DNA from: Torulaspora globosa
Taxonomy: Eukaryota; Ascomycota; Saccharomycetes; Saccharomycetales; Saccharomycetaceae
NCBI RefSeq assembly: GCF_014133895.1
Contig: NC_050729.1
Location: 558,001-622,000 of the forward strand
Direction: 5' to 3'
Length of the DNA: 64,000 nt
In this document: piece by piece, positions 60,053 through 64,000 of the stretch
How positions within the stretch are numbered: the first letter of the stretch is position 1
Layout: every line of letters begins with the position of its first letter
Notes under the pieces: model-generated
Told to the model about the DNA's origin: nothing
Seen by the model: only the letters and a program-made list of their open reading frames with translations
Database searches by the model: none
Translations under genes and position numbers: made by a program

Positions 60053-61249
60053 TTATCCTTTGTAGTAGTGCGTTGGCACAAGCGGCATCTTGGCCAATTC
60101 GATCGGGAAAAATTTATTTCTTACCTGAACAACCAACTTAGTGCCACTCTTGCGATGTGCTTTCAGAACGTAAGCTTGACCGATGTTGATGTTACCTAAC
60201 GTTGGAGATGCACTCCCCGAAGTGACGGCACCGATCTCCGTTTTCTTGTCCGGTAGGAAGATCTTGGCACCGGTTCTGGCGGCGGGACCCTTATCCGAGT
60301 ACTTGAATCCAACCCGTACTTTCTGGTAGTTGTCGGAGTTAAACTGGTCCATAATCTTGGCGTAGCCGTTAAATTTAGCGGCATTATCTGCAACATTTCT
60401 TCTGCTTTTAGAGACAACCCACTTCAGTGCCGCTTCGACAGGTGTTATATCTTCATTCAACTCATTACCGTACAAGCACATGCCCGCTTCGAGTCTCAAA
60501 CTGTCTCTTGCGGCAAGCCCGATGGGCTTGGTGAGCTGATTATCGAGCAGTAGCTGGGCAAAAGCGATCGCCTTTTCATTAGATATACTAATTTCAAAAC
60601 CATCCTCACCGGTGTATCCCGATCTGGCAACATCGATTGAAGTTCCGTCATATAGTTCGAAGCGGCGCCTTTGTCCAAATAACAATGCTTGCAATGTTTG
60701 TCTTTCGCGCAGTAGAGGTTGCAGAACTTGATGGGCCTTTGGACCTTGCAGTGCTAGCAAAGATTTTCCCTGAATGACACTCCATTTGCAATCGCCTGCG
60801 AATGCTTCGATTTCTCCACGTAAAAATTCAGTATCACGATCAATGCAGCCAGCATTGGTGACTACGTAAAAGTCATTCTCGCCTTGTTTCGTTATCAGCG
60901 TATCGTCAACGATACCGCCGCGCTTATTCAACAATACAGAAAGGGTACCGGTACCCTCTGGTAATTGCCAGAAATCCGTAGGGGTCACCGTATGAAGGAA
61001 ATCGGTCGCTTCGTTGCCGCTCAATCTGCTTTGCAGCATGTGAGATACATCAAACAACCCCGCGTTCGTTCTAGTCCAATTGTGAGATTCGATGTGTGTC
61101 TGCCCACGATATAGGACTGGCATCGAATAACCAGCAAACGGAACCATAGTACCTCCGAGCTCCATATGCAGGTCATAAAGAGCTGTCTTTTTCAGGTTAG
61201 AAACTGCATTGGTAGAATTGAACCTCCGGGATATCGTCCTTGAAAGCAT
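60053..61249 (-). CDS. GCV1: Glycine cleavage system T protein (aminomethyltransferase)
   Basis: 398 residues (S. cerevisiae Gcv1 400). A presequence (MLSRTISRRFNSTNAVSNLK) is followed by MELGGTMVPFAGYSMPVLY, the folate-binding VARSGYTGEDGFEIS, and GLAARDSLRLEAGMCLYGN. It transfers a methylene group from the aminomethyl-lipoyl H protein to tetrahydrofolate in mitochondria. S. cerevisiae keeps it on chr IV beside YDR018C and DAS2, while QDR3 and TCM62 are on chr II; here they are interleaved. Confidence 0.96.
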   Translation of the reverse strand: MLSRTISRRFNSTNAVSNLKKTALYDLHMELGGTMVPFAGYSMPVLYRGQTHIESHNWTRTNAGLFDVSHMLQSRLSGNEATDFLHTVTPTDFWQLPEGTGTLSVLLNKRGGIVDDTLITKQGENDFYVVTNAGCIDRDTEFLRGEIEAFAGDCKWSVIQGKSLLALQGPKAHQVLQPLLRERQTLQALLFGQRRRFELYDGTSIDVARSGYTGEDGFEISISNEKAIAFAQLLLDNQLTKPIGLAARDSLRLEAGMCLYGNELNEDITPVEAALKWVVSKSRRNVADNAAKFNGYAKIMDQFNSDNYQKVRVGFKYSDKGPAARTGAKIFLPDKKTEIGAVTSGSASPTLGNINIGQAYVLKAHRKSGTKLVVQVRNKFFPIELAKMPLVPTHYYKG

Positions 61250-61563
61250 TTCGGTAACAACTGTATTTCAATGGGCTATAGTCCTGACAGATCAACAGTG
61301 AGTCGAAGGCATGGGCGTCAAATGGTGTTCCTATCATGGAGCTTTTATGTTATCTGATCGCTGTAACCGGAGTCAAAAAGAAGTCATCCGTTATTCTTAC
61401 CCGGTTTTCGAAGTTTTTAGCCGCCGAGCTCTCGAGCAGTATATAGAGTATTTACAACTTTGAGCAACTTCTCTTGTAACCTAAGAAGTAGCAGGTAGCT
61501 CACCACAGTATTTACAGGAATGGCAGTATCGCTGTAGTTTTTGATCAACGGGTTCCAGATCAG
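61250..61563. other. Intergenic between TCM62 3' end and GCV1 start
   Basis: About 310 bases. Nothing recognised; it must contain the GCV1 promoter. Confidence 0.4.
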
Positions 61564-63285
61564 TTATTCTCTCTTTTTAGGCTTCTCAAAGACCTGGGCA
61601 ACGATTGTGTTGCAACTGCTTAGTAGCTTGATAAAGGTTGAGACATTGGCAAGACACTTGTCAATCTTATTCCAAGGTTCTAATACTCCCTCCTTAAGCA
61701 GATCGAGCGCTTCTGAATCTGGTGCCAATGGGGCTCTGCTGAAATTACGTTCTCTTAAGGTATCTGCAACGATGCCTGTGACTTGAAACCTGCTGAGGCC
61801 ATAAAGATTTTCAACTGCCCTTGTCATAGGCACAGCGAGTGCCATGACAACCGAGTCTACCCCTAGTTTCACCTTGAGGTCAAGCTCAGGTTCCCTGGTC
61901 ATTGAAGGAATGGCTTTAGCCAAGGCGATTCCATACGCTGGAACAAATCCAGTGGATAGTCCATGACAGAGGGTATCGTTGATTATGTTGTCTAGCACAC
62001 TTCTTCTATGATCAATTTCGAGCTCGCTAGTGCCTCCAACTTTGACAGTGATTGTCATCCGAAGGAATTTGTTGCCAGTATCCTGGTCTCCCCAGACTCC
62101 AGAGTTATGCAGGAATGCTTCGCCAGTGGTTGCTTGAAAAGAGTCTAATTTGCCGTAAAATTGATCAGCACACATTGTGCTTGGCACATAAGGACTGAAA
62201 TCAGGAGAATAGATACTGGAAGCGCCATTTGGGAGCCCTAGAAAATCGATTAGTTGGTGGTTCTCCTGCAGGGACAAATCACTGCAGGCTCTTGCGTCGT
62301 ACTTCATAATGACGGTTCGGCTATTGTTTCCCTGTCGTCTATTCCTGTTGTTGCTTATCGTGATGGAAGTCAGAGCGTCGCCCAGGCAGTCGCCAGTCAC
62401 AATCACCAATACAGATTTCTGGTTCTTGGCAGCATAATTGAGCGTTGGCAGGATTTTACTAGCATCATTCAATGTCCCATCATAGAGAAGTACAAGGATG
62501 TCTTTATCGATAGAAACTAGTTTCTTCTCCGGTAATTGCAAACTTCTAAGGTAAGCGTCATTGGTATCAAGAACTCCTGCCGGAAATCTCCAACCTCTTG
62601 AAATGGCAAGTTCATCCTCTATCCTCTGCCCTTTCACGACTCTGACTATATCTGGTGAGGGAAGTTTGTAATCCAAAGAATATAGCACCTTGCGGATGGT
62701 TTCCGAATCCTTATTTGTTTGGCATAGCTTTCCAACAAGGGCATCGACCTCTTCTCGACTCTGAACTGAGATCTTCTTAGACCTGAGAAATGTTCTCACC
62801 TGCTCGAGACTTTGTATTATTCCTGTAAGAGTTTCTTTGCAAGGAGACTTATAATACTGTTCCATCAAAATATGAGTCAATGAAGCGCTCATGGGTATAA
62901 TGTTTCCATCGTGACAGTCGACAAACAATTGTAGCCCAATTTTACCCAACTTCTCGTTGATATCCAGGAACTTGGGATCATTCATCGCTTCCCTCAACTG
63001 ATTCGAATCTAACAACTCCCTGATGACATTCTGCAATTTAAGTGCATTCTGGGATGTGATTATCTGTGGCTTGCTTCTATACTTACCTGTGGATATCAAA
63101 GATTTATTGTAGGAGGTAGAGTTTATCACTCTATCCAGTAGTTTAATACCCTCCAGTACGGCCACCCTAGTCGCTGGCTCATCGGTTTTGACAACGGGTG
63201 TGTGTAGGGTTTTAATTGAACGAATTACAGCTCGACAACATCCGATTCGCTTTATCCCTCGGCCTACCATGATCGACATCACCAT
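61564..63285 (-). CDS. TCM62: Mitochondrial chaperonin-like protein Tcm62
   Basis: 573 residues if started at the ATG at 63285; other in-frame ATGs (M3 and M6) follow closely and the frame extends upstream only to a TTG. The fold is that of a divergent group I chaperonin (Hsp60-like): the central section contains the LYDGTLNDASKILPTLNYAA pattern and the equatorial parts are weakly similar to Hsp60, without the ATP-binding GDGTT motif. Tcm62 assists assembly of succinate dehydrogenase in the mitochondrial matrix. Identified by position (YBR044C, next to QDR3) and overall length (S. cerevisiae 572). Confidence 0.88.
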   Translation of the reverse strand: MVMSIMVGRGIKRIGCCRAVIRSIKTLHTPVVKTDEPATRVAVLEGIKLLDRVINSTSYNKSLISTGKYRSKPQIITSQNALKLQNVIRELLDSNQLREAMNDPKFLDINEKLGKIGLQLFVDCHDGNIIPMSASLTHILMEQYYKSPCKETLTGIIQSLEQVRTFLRSKKISVQSREEVDALVGKLCQTNKDSETIRKVLYSLDYKLPSPDIVRVVKGQRIEDELAISRGWRFPAGVLDTNDAYLRSLQLPEKKLVSIDKDILVLLYDGTLNDASKILPTLNYAAKNQKSVLVIVTGDCLGDALTSITISNNRNRRQGNNSRTVIMKYDARACSDLSLQENHQLIDFLGLPNGASSIYSPDFSPYVPSTMCADQFYGKLDSFQATTGEAFLHNSGVWGDQDTGNKFLRMTITVKVGGTSELEIDHRRSVLDNIINDTLCHGLSTGFVPAYGIALAKAIPSMTREPELDLKVKLGVDSVVMALAVPMTRAVENLYGLSRFQVTGIVADTLRERNFSRAPLAPDSEALDLLKEGVLEPWNKIDKCLANVSTFIKLLSSCNTIVAQVFEKPKKRE

Positions 63286-63742
63286 CAATTCTCAGATCTA
63301 CCTCACTTTTCCTCTACTTTCAAAGCCTTCAACCCTATAACAAAAGCTGAAAAATTCCTAATTCTAAAGAGAGACTAGCGAAAGCATTGGAAAAACGAGC
63401 AAATCATCTTGCTGTTTATTATACGGTCCGTAGGGACAGCGGCAATCAATAACTTATAAACTACGATTGTCCTTTGCCTACATATACCGTAAAATTAAAA
63501 ACTATGGGCCAATTTAGTGTCCATAGAAATCCATTATTTATTCAATTTTAGGACCTGGTATGTATTCATAGAATACAGAAAAGAAACAAGTTCAGATACC
63601 AAGGTAGTATAAAATGGATACAGTCTGCTCAACGTAGTCTTGTAGCCTGCTCGATTACATAACCATTATTTTTACTGTTTAGCTCTCGAAAGTTCATTTT
63701 CACCCTACAGCATCGGTGAACTGAAGCTAAGACAGGCATAGA
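63286..63742. other. Intergenic between DAS2 3' end and TCM62 start
   Basis: About 450 bases with no gene recognised. Confidence 0.4.
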
Positions 63743-64000
63743 TCAGGCCAAATCGTAATATCTCTCCCGCTCCACATCCATTCTTTCAGCTTCGAGATCT
63801 AGCAGGAGCGGGACAGGATTTGAAGAGGCATTTGAAAGAGAACCGTTCCCTTTGATGTCTTGGACCACTCTTACAATCCCGTCGGTGATAATGGCGCACC
63901 CCGTGCCGTCATTTGAGCACGGTATGACCAGATCAGCGTTGGCTCTTGTTGGTGCTATGAATTTCTGCATTTCAATCCGCAAATGGTCCATGTATTCGGT
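63743..64000 (-). CDS. DAS2: Uridine kinase-like protein Das2, C-terminal end (partial)
   Basis: The frame is open to the window's end (63991 is an internal Met, preceded by TEY), so this is the last about 85 residues only. The visible part, YMDHLRIEMQKFIAPTRANA followed by DLVIPC, is the end of a P-loop uridine/pantothenate kinase-type fold. S. cerevisiae Das2 (YDR020C) lies beside GCV1, which supports the name. The nucleotide-binding part is outside the window. Confidence 0.8.
   Translation of the reverse strand, partial: TEYMDHLRIEMQKFIAPTRANADLVIPCSNDGTGCAIITDGIVRVVQDIKGNGSLSNASSNPVPLLLDLEAERMDVERERYYDLA

Noticed and set aside
1..64000. CRISPR arrays, bacterial operons or prokaryotic insertion sequences
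   Set aside because: None seen; the window is yeast nuclear DNA with introns, Pol III tRNA genes and monocistronic genes.

Overview
The window is nuclear chromosomal DNA of a budding yeast of the family Saccharomycetaceae. About 28 protein genes are recognisable by similarity to Saccharomyces cerevisiae, along with two tRNA genes, short GTATGT/GTATGC introns with TAAC-type branch points, Ty3/gypsy debris and a candidate point centromere. Genes that lie on two different S. cerevisiae chromosomes are interleaved in one row: DOM34 and RPC34 (chr XIV) sit among chr III genes, and GCV1 and DAS2 (chr IV) sit among chr II genes. This is the expected pattern for a lineage that did not undergo the whole-genome duplication (Zygosaccharomyces, Torulaspora, Lachancea or Kluyveromyces type). 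I cannot name the genus from the sequence alone.

Layout. (1) 1-3541: end of SIS1, then CBF5 and a spliced STP22. (2) 3733-16276, left of the centromere: VMA9 (two introns), LDB16, tRNA-Arg(UCU), an unassigned coiled-coil gene, a 2.4 kb gene-free stretch, PGS1, a spliced YCL002C-type PQ-loop gene, RER1 and DOM34. (3) 16322-16488: candidate centromere (CDEI-like, AT-rich CDEII, CDEIII). (4) 16639-33282: CDC10, MRPL32, an F-box/JmjC gene without an S. cerevisiae counterpart, YCP4, CIT1, tRNA-Pro(AGG), a decayed Ty3-like element, a second coiled-coil gene paralogous to the first, and SAT4. (5) 34081-50234: a 1219-residue SCAP-like sterol-sensing/WD protein, RVS161, an ADY2/ATO transporter, a small unknown gene, RPC34, ADP1, PGK1 and POL4. 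(6) 50358-51220: truncated Ty3-type reverse transcriptase and an odd repeat at a synteny break. (7) 51422-64000: ATP3, FIG1, FAT1, CST26, QDR3, GCV1, TCM62 and the end of DAS2.

Most genes are housekeeping (rRNA pseudouridylation, V-ATPase, cardiolipin synthesis, ribosome rescue, septins, TCA cycle, glycolysis, ATP synthase, lipid acylation, glycine cleavage) and do not form operons. The parts most worth attention are the orphan SCAP-like protein, the pair of coiled-coil paralogs whose promoters both pair a TATA box with a middle-sporulation-type element, the F-box/JmjC protein, the centromere, and the retroelement remnant at the junction of two ancestral blocks. Several long open frames begin at GTG or TTG; for a yeast nuclear gene I moved those starts to the first credible ATG or to an upstream exon.
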